DNA of 64,000 nt, taken from the NCBI GenBank assembly GCA_028551475.1, contig CM052357.1, positions 26,495,745-26,559,744 on the forward strand. The letters run 5' to 3'. The position numbers and the translations under genes were made by a program. Under the pieces are notes generated by a model. The model was given only the letters and a program-made list of their open reading frames with translations. It was not told the DNA's origin and made no database searches. Source of the stretch: Casuarina equisetifolia (lineage: Eukaryota; Streptophyta; Magnoliopsida; Fagales; Casuarinaceae). Of the stretch, positions 25,101-37,759 are shown one piece after another. Each line of letters begins with the position of its first letter. Within the stretch, counting starts at the first letter, position 1.

Positions 25101-26281
25101 GATAACAAGCTAAGGAAGTGTGTTGGTTTTTTTTTTTTGTGTGTTGGGTGAGGGGGGGGGTGCTGGGGGCTTTTGGTGTATCTGGGTAATACATTGGGAG
25201 TGCTAGTAGAAGGTTAACTAAGAGGTTCTTACCTAACTATGTGTAAGGTTAATTGGCAACAAGTTGAGGTTGAGGCTAAAATGGAGGGGCGATTGAGTGC
25301 CAAAAAATATGCCCAGTTAGGCTACGAAGGCTACTAAAGTAGTTATGGGGTTATAAAGATGCGTATTCCTTATAAGCAAGTAGGAAGTGGTGAAAAGCCT
25401 CATGGCTTTGTGGTAACACTAGAGATTGAATAGAAATTGTCATGCCTAATCTATTAAAGCCATTGCCAAGGCCATAAAAGAGATGACTATAATATTCATT
25501 CTTGGAGATTACCTTACAAATTGACAAAAGCTAGTTAGTGATTGACTTGGCTTCATGGATACAATTAGTGACTGGACAATTTCCCTTATGAAGAGCTTGA
25601 AAGCAAGGAGGCTATGTAAGTGTTGGATTAAGCTGTATAGGAAACTAATAGATGTTTCCAAATGTTAGCTATAAACCAATATTTAGTTAGCTAGGTAACA
25701 ATACTATTTGTGGAATTCACCAAAAGCCATCTAAATGTCACCTAGTTATAAATAAGCTAGGCAATGCGAGCTAGGTTCAGAGAAGATGAGCCATTGGCAT
25801 GGTGGGAGTTTTGTTGATTTGATTTAAAAAGGAAGCAAGGAATGGAATGAGGCATGTTTTCTAGATGACAAAGTTGGTGCAGCTGAAACCTTTGACGGTG
25901 GTTGGAGGTAGGATGGTCAGGGTGGGCAAGGTCTTTTGTGTAAAAGTAGATGAACAAAAAAGGGTAGTAGGGATAATGCTAGAAGTAAAAGAGGAGGAAT
26001 TGTAGAACATAACCTTCCTCTTTAGAATAGAAAGCTAAATTACAATCAAGTTTAACTTTGTAATTATATGCTTTATTGATGAATTTGCTTTAATTAAAAA
26101 GTTAAATTTGATTGGCATATATATAATTCAATCAAAATCCTAACTTAATTAGAATATAAATCTAGTCTAATTAGAATAGAAATCATAACTTAATTACAAT
26201 TGACTTACATTAAAATAAAAAAAAAAGGAAACAATCATGCTATTAACATGGCATTGCCTAATGACTTCATGTGCATTAACA
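22181..26281 (-). mobile_element. Ty1/Copia retrotransposon, decayed, inserted upstream of CNGC-a
   Basis: About 4.1 kb. LTR-like direct repeats lie near 22200-22399 and 26030-26281: both contain CATATATATAATTCAAT, an A-run followed by GGAAACA, and GACTTCAT(A)TGTGC(AT)TAACA. The minus-strand start is TGTTA. RNase H is the clearest domain (22873-22517, with KVEYKCLADTTTKFMWLEYFL and LWCNNL). RT segments with YFLNIK and GALQYLTF-like text lie near 23200-23000, and gag-like text lies near 25900-25700. Stops are abundant. The empty site is preserved upstream of CNGC-b near 43535. The flanks read CATTC (left) and CATCC (right), perhaps a diverged 5-bp target duplication. Confidence 0.8.
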
Positions 26282-28899
26282 CATCCCTTTTTTACAAGCC
26301 ATAGATTTTTGTTTCCAATCAAGCAATCATCCTTTCTTGCTAAAAATCATCTATTATAGAGGGAGCTTTCAATCTAGCAATTCTAATGGCTGAGATGTTT
26401 CATAAAATCTAATGGCTAGATGATGACATAGATAAAAATGTGGAGTAACTAAATTGATCAATAAGAGTATTCATATTCTTCATGCCTATGACCTTTACAT
26501 TTAAAATCATTCATCACAATTCTATAATCCTATGACCTCTACATCTTTAAATATCTCCACTTATTCTTACTAACACTTGGGCTTTATGTTATATCCCTTC
26601 CATAGGCATCAAGTTTAATGACAATGATTACATGGTTTAGGGAATTAGAATTGTACCTCATTTTCAAGGAAGTCAACTTCTCTTAATAGTTGACAAACCA
26701 AAATTCCAATGTAGTATTTCCTTATAAAATCCATCTTATATAGAATTGGTAGTTAAATATTGAACAATACCTAATTGGATCTACAACAAAACTTTAGATG
26801 TTACTAACATACTATGAGCAAAACCTTCAAGTCTTGGAAAACTCAACAAGGTCTTTTGCCTCTTAAAATGTTACTTAAAAATAACTTCCTTGAGACTACA
26901 ACTTGGCAAAATCTACGAAGGTAATAAATCAAGTTCATTTAATTTTTAACTTAAGCAAAACCCTTGCATGCTATCTTGTTGTGATAAGGTTACCATTGAT
27001 AAAGAATGAGTATCAAACCCACATTTTTTAAGGATTAGATCCAAATTGTGCTATCTTCCTATATCACCTAAAACCCTTCTCTTTGTCATAAAACTAAATG
27101 TAACACATCCTTTAATATGGTAGATTTAACAAACACTTGACTTCTTCTATTGCAAACATCCTCTTACTCCTTCCCTTCAAATGAACCATTGCCAACCATT
27201 GTCTCAAATAATGTATAACAAAACTGAATTCAATTCAATTACATGGTAGCACATCAAGTAGTGGTGCAATACCTTACAACCAATTTTGCTATATCACATG
27301 ATCTCACAACTAAGATGAATCTTGACATAGAATCCACTAATACCTTTTCTAAGGCACCTTTTGTGACTTGCTTTCATTGCCTTGATGAGAAACTAACCTC
27401 GCAAGATGCATCATCCATTTTGTTAAGTAATAAAGTCCATGGAACTTTAGAAGTCCAAGCCAAGACCTAGAAATTCTAGAAGCTTTAATTCACATGAATT
27501 GAATTGTCAAAACTCAAATAAATCATGTCACTATCTTCCTTATCTTATTTATCCAAAATTACCTTTGTCTTTATTGCATCCCTTAGTGGTGGATAATTAC
27601 AAACATTAATGAGAATGCCTTAACTAGAAATGGAAAATCTATGGGTTGGTTACATAATAAAAACCTTTAATAGAAACAAGTGTTAGAAAAGTGGCTAAAG
27701 ATCTCTAATCAATTGTTTTGAAGTTACAACAATATCATTGAATGGTTAATGATTAACCAAGGATGTATTGGATGTGACTTGAAGTCTCAAAGGTATCCCA
27801 TAGGGATTAGAAGACAAGAATTACTTGTCCCACATTGATTAAAGAACCAATTTATAGGAGTTAGAATACTTATAAAAGGGACTTTATGTAGTCCATAAGG
27901 AGATATAGGAGAACCGAAATAGTAATACTAATAACCATGTGTTAGATTGTTTGAAGATAATTGTAAAGCTAAGATTGTGAGAATTTTCTCAATCTTTCTT
28001 TGTCAAAATACTATAATTGCAATAGTTGAATATTATTAAAGAGATGGGAGAGTAGGACATTGTTTGTCTAAGCTTCTTTAAGATCTCATGTATTAACGTA
28101 CGTGCGTACATGTGCTTTGATCCTTTGTTGAGGAATTATGCTATAAATTTCTAATAGGTTAAACCTATGGTCAAGGCATAATAGATTTTAGAGTTACCCA
28201 TCCTATTAGGGTAAAGCAAAGGAATCAAAAATCTTGTGAATTTAACAATTGATATGTTTCTTAATCATAATGCATAGCAACTACTAGATTTGCAAAAATT
28301 TAATGCTTAGGCTGTTTTGAAAATAAAGCACACAAAAACCATCCATTCATGCATTTTGAAAGCTGAATTTGTTCTTTTAAATTTAAAATTTTATATGTAC
28401 TTTGTCTATAAATAGTACATCATTTGTATAGTCCAAGTAAGAAAGAAAAATAGATTAATAATAGTGTTCATGTCTTTTACTCCTTAACCCATTTTTAATC
28501 TTTTACTTTTTTTCTCCAAAACTTCTTGCTAAGAAATCCTTTTATTTTCATCATAAACATTTTCCAATGGGACTTCAAGAAGCATCATGGGTATGGAAAG
28601 GAATTTGTTGAACAATTCAACCCTACTACTTTGCCCTATTTCTTTGTGTAGTTTGAACATTTGTTGAAGGGCTAACTAGATTTCTCACATTCACTTCATA
28701 AAACATTTTTGTACTGCAAAGAATCATGTAATGAAATTGATACAAACCCCAATAGCTAGCTTAGATTGTAATCCAAAATACTTATTGTTGTATCCTTTGC
28801 TCAAAACATCTTAAGAGTTGGTTTGGACAATAAGGAACAAAATAATCCACATAAGAAACAATTGTGCCTTCGAGAGTTAGCTCAAGTTGTAATCCATCA
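26282..28899. other. Upstream DNA of unit 1, with a possible LTR
   Basis: 26290-26440 continues the CNGC upstream homology cut by the Copia insertion (GCCATAGATTTTTGTTTCCA at 26301, matching 43551). 26470-26700 aligns with 60245-60490, and 28380-28500 with 60150-60290, so unit 1 and unit 3 share this order. Between them, about 27689-28080 looks like an LTR remnant: it begins TGTTAGAAAAG, has GTCCCACATTG (27825) and a TATAAAAGGG box (27873), and has a later AATACTATAATTGC. No target duplication was found. No gene is supported here. Confidence 0.45.
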
Positions 28900-30985
28900 A
28901 TTGCTCATTATGATAAATTTTTCTTAGAATTAATTTTATAGACTATGTAGAGTTCATCCATCTTATGCATCTTTTGTCAATGTTTCAATTGGGAAAGAAG
29001 CACATCATTCATACATGCACACCATCTAGCTTTAATTGCAAAAAAAATCACTACAATCCATTGTGTCATAATAATCATTGGCCTAACACCACCTATAATA
29101 TGGTAAGTTGGGATAAAAAATAAGTCTAGTTATGCCATAGGGATTATTCATATTGCTGACATCTATTTAATATGACACTTGAAAATTTTATTTATGCAAA
29201 AGGCATTAAAAATTTGACCTTAGCATATGAGTTGTCTAACAAAACTTTCAGGAAGTATGTGACTTACTGTTGTACCTTTCTTGTTGGCTAGTTATGCTCA
29301 AATAGGTCATAGTAAAGCGATGTTAAGGTTTTGTTATTTTGTTTTTTTAGTAATAATAGCACTCTCAGTTGAACTTCTAATAAGAAAACAATCTTTGGTC
29401 TTTATTTTATATGCCTATTCCAACTTTATGATCTTAAAAACTGAAAATTGGGTAACATTTATTGGAAAAATTGATGTATATGCTAATTCCAATAATGTTA
29501 TTGATTTTCAACATTAAAGGTATAAAACTTCTTAAATCAAAGAGAATTATAGTAATTAAATGGTCCAAAGCAATTGTCATTATAAGAGAATAAAGGTGGA
29601 GGATCATGGTTATCGAATGGCAATGGTGACAATTTGGATGCATGAAATTGATGCCAAAGATGATAAGATTTATTGAGTTAATGGATCCAAGTAAATGTTT
29701 GAGAAGAGAGAATGCTTGAGATAGGAGAGAGTATGTAATTGAAATAATAAGAAAATATCAGTAAACATTAATGAAAATGAGAGGTAAAAGTCAACAATAG
29801 TAGTAGATACCTCAAGGGTATGAATACATTAATGAAAAGCTTTGGATATATACATGAATCTTTAAGGAGAGAGAAAGGTAGAGATTTCAAGAGTATATTC
29901 TATTACAAGATTCATAAGAGAATAAAGGTGGAGGGTCATGGTTGTTGAATGGAAATGGCAACAATTTGAATGCATGAAATTGTTGCCAAAGATGATAAGA
30001 TTTATTAAGCTAAGGGATCCAAGTCAATGTTTGAGAAGAAAGAATACTTGAGATAGGAGAGAGTATGTAATTGAAATAATAAAAAGAATCACTAAATGTC
30101 AATGAAAGTGAAAGGTAAGAGTAAAAAATAATAGTAGATACCTTAAGGGTATGAATACATTAATGAAAAGTCATGGATATGTACATGAATATTTAGAGGG
30201 AGAGAGGTAGAGATTTTAAGGATATATTCTATCAAAAGATTCCTTGTTATCATTGCCCACTTTTTCTTTCCTTTATTCTTTATTAGAAGAACCCTCTATA
30301 AGGAAGGCATTTGGACAATGCCCTGTGGCTGATTATATTAAATGCTAATGTGTCTTTGTCATGCGAACGGATTAACTGAAAATCCATTAGATTTAAGTTT
30401 ATGGGAAAATATTAACAAAAATCAGATGATGGCAATGGTTTTAAATAACAAATGATAGGTTTCATTTTCATTCTTCCACCACTGACGTGATTCATTTTAT
30501 CAAGCCCTTGTAGGAACTAGAGGGAAAAGTTAGGGCAACTTTATAGGCTTTACGTGGAAAACTTCGTGCATCAAGAAATAAGACAAAGATAAAAATAAAA
30601 GATTATTTAATGAGAATAAAATAATCAACTTTTCCATCAAAACAAACACAAGAAAACATTAATAAGTTAAAGAAAAGCCACACTAGTTGAGAGGAGTGAC
30701 GATTTGTTACAAGAAAAGGCTAGACTAAGGGAAGTGAACTCTTGCCCTATTAATGGAAATAAATGTGGATAACATAATTTTAAAGGCTAGATTATCCTTT
30801 CTTGGTATTCATATTGTCCATCGAAGCATGTGGAGATTAATGTAAAGTTATATAATTATTAAAGTGAGCCACTCCAATCTTACTAAGAGCACTTTCCTTC
30901 AAAAGCATCCCCTCCATAGTAACCAATAGATCTTCCAGGTCATGAAGCCATAATCTCAACAATTTGAAAAAGCTTTAAGGATTCT
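28900..30985. repeat. Segmental duplication block X, copy 2 (left part) with an internal tandem duplication
   Basis: Aligns with 44580-47260 apart from insertions there; for example GAAGCACATCATTCATACATG occurs at 28997 and 44674. Within it, 29581-29912 and 29913-30243 form a direct tandem duplication of about 332 bp (AAGAGAATAAAGGTGGAGG begins each), which is absent from copies 1 and 3. No open frame is conserved among copies. Confidence 0.72.
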
Positions 30986-32476
30986 TGTTGAAAATCATGT
31001 GTTTGTATGTTTTGTTGAGAAAACTTTTATTATGATTGAATATATGAATTTGTGTGCACATATTAAACATCGAAGGAAGTAAAAGGTGTGCAAATTATAA
31101 TGTCAATTAATGATATTATAAAGTAGCTGGGTTCTTACATTTCACTATCAAACATCAAATATAAAGTTAATTTGATTTATTTGATATGTATTTTAATTAG
31201 CAGAATAATTCATATTATTGCTTATATTAAAGAAATGTGATACTTGGAAATGGTGTGCTTATAGGTACATTTGAAGGACAAAGGCATGTTACATTAGAGT
31301 ACATATCTTTATTGGACTGACCATATATATGTATATGAGATTGTAGCCCGTGAAGCTGAGGCTTGTGAGATTGTAGCTCATGAATTTAAAGCCTGTGAAG
31401 CTAAAGCCCGTGAGATTAAAGTTCGTGAAGCTAGAGCCTGTGAAGTTGAAGCCCAACTCCTATCACTTAAATGAAACGGCAACGTCTTGATTAGATAAGA
31501 GCTTAAGCTCTTATGTCAAACACATCTGAAGCCTTAGCCGCACACTCAACTAAAGCCACCTTCCTCCTCTCGCCTTCTCTCTCGACACCGACTCCAATGG
31601 GAAGAAGGATGAAGCAATGGAGTGTCAGAATGGCAATTTTTGCTATCAAAATCATCATCTGCAGCTGTGTGATGTCGTGCCTATCAAATCTCAAAGGAAG
31701 AAATTCAAACAGGTTTGAATCGAAACCCTAACGTGTTCAAAGTTTGAATATCTACTATAAAAGAGAGCTTCAGGTGAATGTTTAAGCATGCTGATTGATA
31801 TACTTGCTGATTTGATCAAAAGAGATTAAAGCTTTTACTCATTTGTTCTCACTGCCATGTTCTTCAATCTTCGAAGAAAAAGAAAATCTTAGGTGATATT
31901 TCCTAAATTTATTATCTTGTGAATATCATCTAATAGATTGATCTTTATATGTGTTAAATTATCTAAAACATTATTTGCACAGAAAGATCCTTGTAAATCC
32001 GAAATCCTAGATTTGTGAAAATTGGGGATTTTATGATTAGAGCTTGAATTAATTCTTTATATATTTAATTAGCTCTATGATAAGCTTAAATCCTCACCCA
32101 TATCATATATTTGGGGATTAGCTTAATGTACTAAGGTTTTTATAAACCTAACTCTGTAACCTAAAGTTGTATAACTCCTTTTTGATGAGTTATGGGGTGT
32201 AGGAGAGGAGCTTTCCTGGCTTGAAGTAAAGTAGACTTCAACTTAGTTTAAGTTGAAGGAGAAGAGGGTGGAAGCAGGTGAAAAGTGCCAAACCACCGTG
32301 AAATTTTTGAGTGTGATTTCTCTATCATTACTTATATACATATGCTTTGATATTATTGTGATAATTAACCATATTGTGTTGCTAAGTAAGAAAAGAGAAA
32401 AAGGGAATTTATTAAATTTACAAAAGTTCTAAATATCCAATTCAACCCCCCTTCTTGGATAGCCATAAACCTTACA
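30986..32476 (+). mobile_element. Solo LTR, probably Copia, about 1.5 kb
   Basis: Begins TGTTGAAAATC and ends ACCTTACA, and is flanked by the 5-bp direct repeat ATTCT (30981-30985 and 32477-32481). The uninterrupted site is seen in block X at 8380-8395 and 48465-48485. The right end has a pyrimidine-rich segment (CAACCCCCCTTCTTGG-like, 32442-32458) typical of plant Copia LTR ends, which suggests the plus orientation. No gag or pol is present, so this is what remains after LTR-LTR recombination. It contains a 15-bp minisatellite (31331-31455). Confidence 0.8.
31331..31455 (+). repeat. 15-bp minisatellite, about eight units, inside the solo LTR
   Basis: Regular 15-base units such as GCCCGTGAAGCTGAG, GCTTGTGAGATTGTA, GCCTGTGAAGCTAAA and GCCCGTGAGATTAAA. 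Because 15 is a multiple of three, one frame stays open across the array and would read a five-residue repeat of the form A-(R/C)-E-(A/I)-(K/E). No start codon or longer reading frame supports translation. Confidence 0.85.
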
Positions 32477-32481
32477 ATTCT

Positions 32482-33275
32482 TACATCTTTGGCTTTGTGC
32501 AACATAGAGTCCTCATTGGAACTTTAGAGGCTACTACTAAGAAAATTAATGTTAGGCTATTTAGCACATCAATAGTCCTTTATGATGTAAAAGCTTAGAA
32601 TAGCCATGTCTTCCAAGTAACCATATTATATTTTAATGTTAAATAAGCAATTTTAAATTCATGAAGGGGCTATCCAAAGATGCAAATGACTAGATCATGG
32701 GATGCCATTGTTTATCGGCATCTATCATACCCTTTTGATTTAAATAGGACCACAGTGAAACATAATTATATTAAGAGAAACCTTAAAATTATTTTTCATT
32801 ATATTAACTTTTGAGACCTAGGAATGAGGAAAAAAGCATTAAGACATTGTGATATGAGCTTTTTATGGGCATGTATCATCAAAAAGTATTTTGTTACTAG
32901 TTTATCAAGGTAAGGTTTAGACATAGGGGATCGAAAACTAGGAATTGTTTCAAGATTTGATTGGATTCGTCATTCTACAACCTATAGAGTTTAAAAAACT
33001 TGCAAAGTCTAGCCACCATAACATGTTAACTATTAGATGAGTTAAGCCTTACCTAAAAGGAAACTTTGTGTTATTGTTTTGGATGCAACATGCTATAACT
33101 AAGATATCTTGCAAAATCAACTGCTTAATATTAATGGCCACACTTATTTTAAATCATTGAAGATTATAGCTTAAGTTAAAGAAATTCAAGATAGATTACA
33201 AAGAAAGCAAGAGAACTAGGAAATAGGAGAAATGGCTAGCGTAAACCTTCATTTTAGGAAGAATTAGGTAATCAC
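32482..33275. repeat. Block X, copy 2 (right part)
   Basis: Aligns with 48475-49395: AAAACTTTAGAGGCTACTACT-like text at 32520 and 48513, CCATGTCTTCCAAGTAACCAT at 32604 and 48706 (partial), and GAGAAATGGC with AGGAAGAATT(A/G)GG at 33226 and 49350. Similarity stops at about 33275, where the Copia element begins. No gene is supported; a short frame at 48746-48961 in the other copy is not conserved here. Confidence 0.65.
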
Positions 33276-36200
33276 TTGGTTTGTGGAAAAGTAAGACCCT
33301 TGGTAAAGATGTTGGGTAGTTGGTCCACAAAGGAGATAAAATGAAAATGTAACTAACCACAAGCAAGGTGTTATTTAATGAAGTGAAAGTCAATTTTTAC
33401 ATGATTGGTACAAGCATGAAATACCATAATGTAGATAGTTGAAAGGTTATCACACCATAGAGTAAAATGAAGTGATAAGAATGTTCGGAGATCTTGAAGA
33501 AGACACTCGATCTACATAAGTTTAGTGGTACCAAACACTTGTACTCAGCCTATGTTGGATTGTGTTAAAGTGTCTTGCTTGTGGGAGCTACAAGAGATAC
33601 AATTGTACCAAGAAGCATGCAAAAACCATAAATAGAATGATCATCATCATGATCACATACCCCTTAGCATTAGTGAACACATGGAAGGTAATGGATGGAG
33701 ATCAATTGAGGAATAGATCTAGGTGAGAAGTATCTATTAAATAATAAAGTATACACTTTATGACTTATCAATGGGCCATGGTAAGGTGATGGAGAAATTG
33801 GCAGGCAATATTGACTTCATAGGTAATATTGGGTTGAGTGAGAGTAAGGTATTGAAAAACTCCTAGAACACTATGATAGAGTAAAGGATCTATAAAAGGT
33901 TCACCTGTTTAAAAAAGACAGAGACTCATTTGTGGTATGTAGGATAGATATAGCCTTGGCATCTCTTATCTTGGCACAATTGAAAGTCTTGATTGTAAAC
34001 TTTGCCAGGTGGAGGAGAAGCCCATTAAGAGTGGGTTGGATCTTAATACCAAAGAAGAAATGAAAAAGGCCTAAATCCTTAGTAGCAAATTATTGCTGCA
34101 AAGTGGTAAGAGGATTAGAGAATGGAGGCTCAAGAAAGCCTATGAAAATGATGTCCACATAAACTAAAAGGATCATGTTGTATCTAGTAGAGTGAAAAGT
34201 GAATAGTGATGTGTTGGTAATAGAAATATTGAGGCCAATGGAGACTAAAGATTGATTCAAACCATAGAAAGAATATTTGAGTCAACAAACATGTTTAGGT
34301 TGAATAGAATCTATGAAACCCTAAGGTTGCTCTTTGAGGACTTGCTTATAAAGCACCCATGGGGAAAGACATTAGAAACATCCAATTTTTAGATTGGCCA
34401 ACCATGGGAGCATGCAAGACTAAGAATTGCATAAATAATGACTAACTTGAGGATGAGATTAAAGACTTGTTATAGTTGATTCCTTCTTAATAATCAAATC
34501 CTTTGGCAAAAGCTTGGCTTTATATCTCATTAAAAAGACAAAAGAATAAAGTTTAACTTTATAGACCCATTTATAGCTAATAAGGCAAGCACTTAGTAAA
34601 AAAGAAACCAAAGAACAAATACCATTCTTGATAAAAGTGATACTTGTTAGCCATGGCCTTATGCCAATGAGAATTACAAATAGCCTCAGTGAAAAAAGAG
34701 CACTTAATGTCAAGGTGAGTGGTCGTAATCAAGACATAGGTATGATGATGGATAAAGGTCTTATGGGATAAAGGTTCCATTTTAGAGGTGAGTAACCATC
34801 TAGTCAGGGTTGGTCAGGACAATATCTAAGGTAGAAATGGTAAGGTTAATGATATAGAGGATTCCTATTAGAGCAATGTAGAGGCAATAAGTAGGGTTAA
34901 TGGTTAAGATGAAGTAAGGATAGGAAGATGCAACATTAAGGGAGGCTCAAAAGTCAAGGTTGGGGTGGATTGGATGTCATGATTGAGAAAAATCTCCTTA
35001 TAAAAAACAACATTAACTGTAATGTAGAATTATCCGCTAATTGGATAATAGCAATAGTAGCTTGGAGGGTAGCCTATGCACATCCAAAGATGCATAATTG
35101 AGAAACATTCAAAGGTCGGTGAAGTAGAACTTACCATGAAGAGATGTTGCTAATGACCCAGGTTGAAGGATAGTTAATCAAGAAAGCTTATTATCTTAAA
35201 AGAAAAGACTTGAAGAGTAAAAGAACAATGGCTTATGTGAAAAAAGCTAGGTCAATCTTGATAATATAGTAATATATATGTCAATGATATCATTATAGAA
35301 TAAAGGGTAAGGATAAAATATCTATTAATGGATGTTATACTATGTTAGTGTCAAAGAGAGAAATTTAAAAGTACCATTACACTAAAAAGTTTGCATCCTA
35401 CATTTAAAAGTAACTAGTTCTTCACAAATAGAAAGAAAAAAAGCTAGTATAAGAAACAACAAACATAATTAGAGCTAGGATGACAGTAGAGGGTGAGACA
35501 TGTTAGAGACCTTAATCAATTTTCACCTATATGTAAAGTAATGACCCAAAAGTAAGTGGCTAAGAAAGTGAAGATAGTTACTATTAATTGTAAACATAAA
35601 ATAAAAGGAAGATGGAAGGAGGAAGACTCAAGAGTACTTATATGGGTGATGGGAAGTGAGACCCCATCACCTATCGTGAATTGTTGAGGGCCTACGTGCA
35701 AGGTAGTATTAAATAAGATTGCCAGAAATGTGGTGATGTTGTGAGAAGCCCCTAAATCTTGGTGCTAAAAGGCTACATCCAAGGAGAATGGAAGTAGGCC
35801 ATGGTGGGCCATAAGAGGTAGTAAGGTAATGTGGAAGGATTGAGGGAAGGAAAGAGCTTAATTTGGATAAGTGGGTTGATAAACATGGTGGCTAAGAGAA
35901 ACTAGGTTAGTGTGGAGTAATGGGTTATACAGGCTAATTGGTAACTTTAGGTTAGTTGTTAACTTTGTTAGTTTTGATCCTAATTCAATGATGTGTTGAA
36001 CCTTTCCTAACAAATGGCAACAATGTGGCTAGGGTAGCCACAAAGCTAATAGAATGGCTTATGACATTGACCACAGCTACCAAAGCAATTGTTGGTTTGG
36101 TTCTATGCTAAAGGTATAGGTAAAAGACCAATAGAAAAAAGACTTGACTATTAAGGATTCAAGTTGAATGGTCAAAGTTTGGGAATGAACAATAAAAAGG

Positions 36201-37360
36201 GTTATGCAACATAAGAATGACTATACCAAAATAAATTACAAAGGCTACTAAGAGGCCACTTGAGTAAGGAGTTGATGTCGTGCTTTGTGAGCAAGCAATC
36301 ACAAGTACAAAGCCTTTTTATTTAGCGATGCTGACTAGGTCTGCATCAATTTGAGGTCATAAAATCATTGAATTCATCACTAGAACCTTTGAATAAATGA
36401 GTATGATACTTATTCTCAAAAATAATTTTTCTTATTAAAAGCAACTAATTAATGATTATCTTGGCCTTCTATTGGTAATCAATGACTAAATGGTTATATT
36501 TTTTGAGTGTTTGAAGTTGAATTTGCAAGGAGGCTACTCAAGCATTCGATCGTGCCACATATGATGAGAAAAGGTATTTCCAAACTATTGTGAAAAAGGT
36601 AGTGCTTGGCTAATTAGTTTATAATGGCAATGGTGGAGGTTGCTAGAAGCTAGCTGAGCATCACTTAGTCATGGATGATCCAAATGGTGTAGGCTAGATT
36701 AAGCAAAAAGGTATTTTTAAAGGTTGGGATCATTTTGGATGGGACAATTCTTATCCATCAATGATAGATAACATTTGGTTGGGCATAGGAAAAGAAGACA
36801 CATTTTTCGAACAAAAAAACTGTTGCCATTAAAACACTTAATGGTGGCTAAAGATGAGATATTTAGGATGGGTGGGTTACGGGTATTAATGGCGGGAAAA
36901 GAAAAGGAAACAAGTATGATGGTGGTGGTGGTGGTGGTGGAGGAGGAGGAGGAGGAGGAGGAGGAGGAGGAATCCATAAGGAAGGTTTAATAGGGCATAA
37001 GCTAATGGCTCTAAATGCCAAGTTAAAAAGAATATCAATGCTGAAAAACCAAAAATCAGCTAGAGAAAGGAACATGCCAATAATAGAAATGATGTTATAT
37101 ATTGAACAAAATCAAACCAATTTAGATCAAGTATTATCAATGGAAAGAATCAAATGCATAAGGAAAACACATTATTCACAAAATCTAATCCAATTTTGGC
37201 TTGAAGTTTTGAGTAGTGGTTAGGGTTCATGTCCATATTTGTGCCATGCTTAAGAAATCTTAAAGTGCAAGGGCTGACATGGCACACTAGACAATGTGGG
37301 TGCTAACTTAGTAAAAGATATAATTTGATTGCATTTGGCAAGCATGTGCAAAGGGACGGA
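33276..37360 (-). mobile_element. Ty1/Copia retrotransposon, decayed, in unit 2
   Basis: Minus-strand order from the right: a gag-like start with Ser/Thr runs (36977-36717); a protease or pre-integrase segment with HVGPQQFTIGDGVSLPITH at 35700-35640; an RT start with FFTEAICNSHWHKAMANKY at 34705-34650; and a polyprotein end with DQLPNIFTKGL near 33330-33290. Stops and frameshifts are frequent. It is related to the element at 22181-26281, as seen in 33440-33560 against 22560-22740. The right edge is placed where similarity to unit 3 resumes (CAAGTTACAC at 37404 against 49789) and is uncertain by 100 bp or so. No LTR pair was found. Confidence 0.75.
36917..36972. repeat. GGT/GGA trinucleotide microsatellite
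   Basis: About seven GGT units followed by about eleven GGA units. On the minus strand this encodes the Thr and Ser runs at the gag-like start of the Copia remnant. The polyproline and polyglutamate frames across it are only shadows of the repeat. Confidence 0.9.
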
Positions 37361-37759
37361 CATAGGGAGCATGTAAAAAGCTACATGAGGCATTAACAAA
37401 AACCAAGTTACACAATTTGTTATCATATTTTACCATGAGAAAATATAATATTTTTGGAATAAAGAAATGCCTTAAACTTAATCATAAAAAAAAAATTAAG
37501 ATATCAAAAACCAACTCATAAGGGAATTTTTATCAGTTGTGAAAATATTGAAGTTGTAATTTATAGTCAAATTATGTATCTTACAATATATAGTTTTGTT
37601 GTAAGGCTATTAATGTCATTCAATTTTGAAAAAAATTTCAGAAAGATAGTCACCAATACAACCTATGTAACTATTCTTGAGTATTAAACCTTTCTTATGA
37701 ATAAAGAACCAACCCTTAGTATCATATTGTTTACAACTAGAAATGACAACCATTGGTTG

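Noticed and set aside
31331..31455. CRISPR-like array
   Set aside because: Units are contiguous, with no unique spacers, and the genome is a plant; this is a minisatellite.
36863..37075. Frame with a long polyproline run, and its opposite with polyglutamate
   Set aside because: Both are translations of the GGT/GGA microsatellite.
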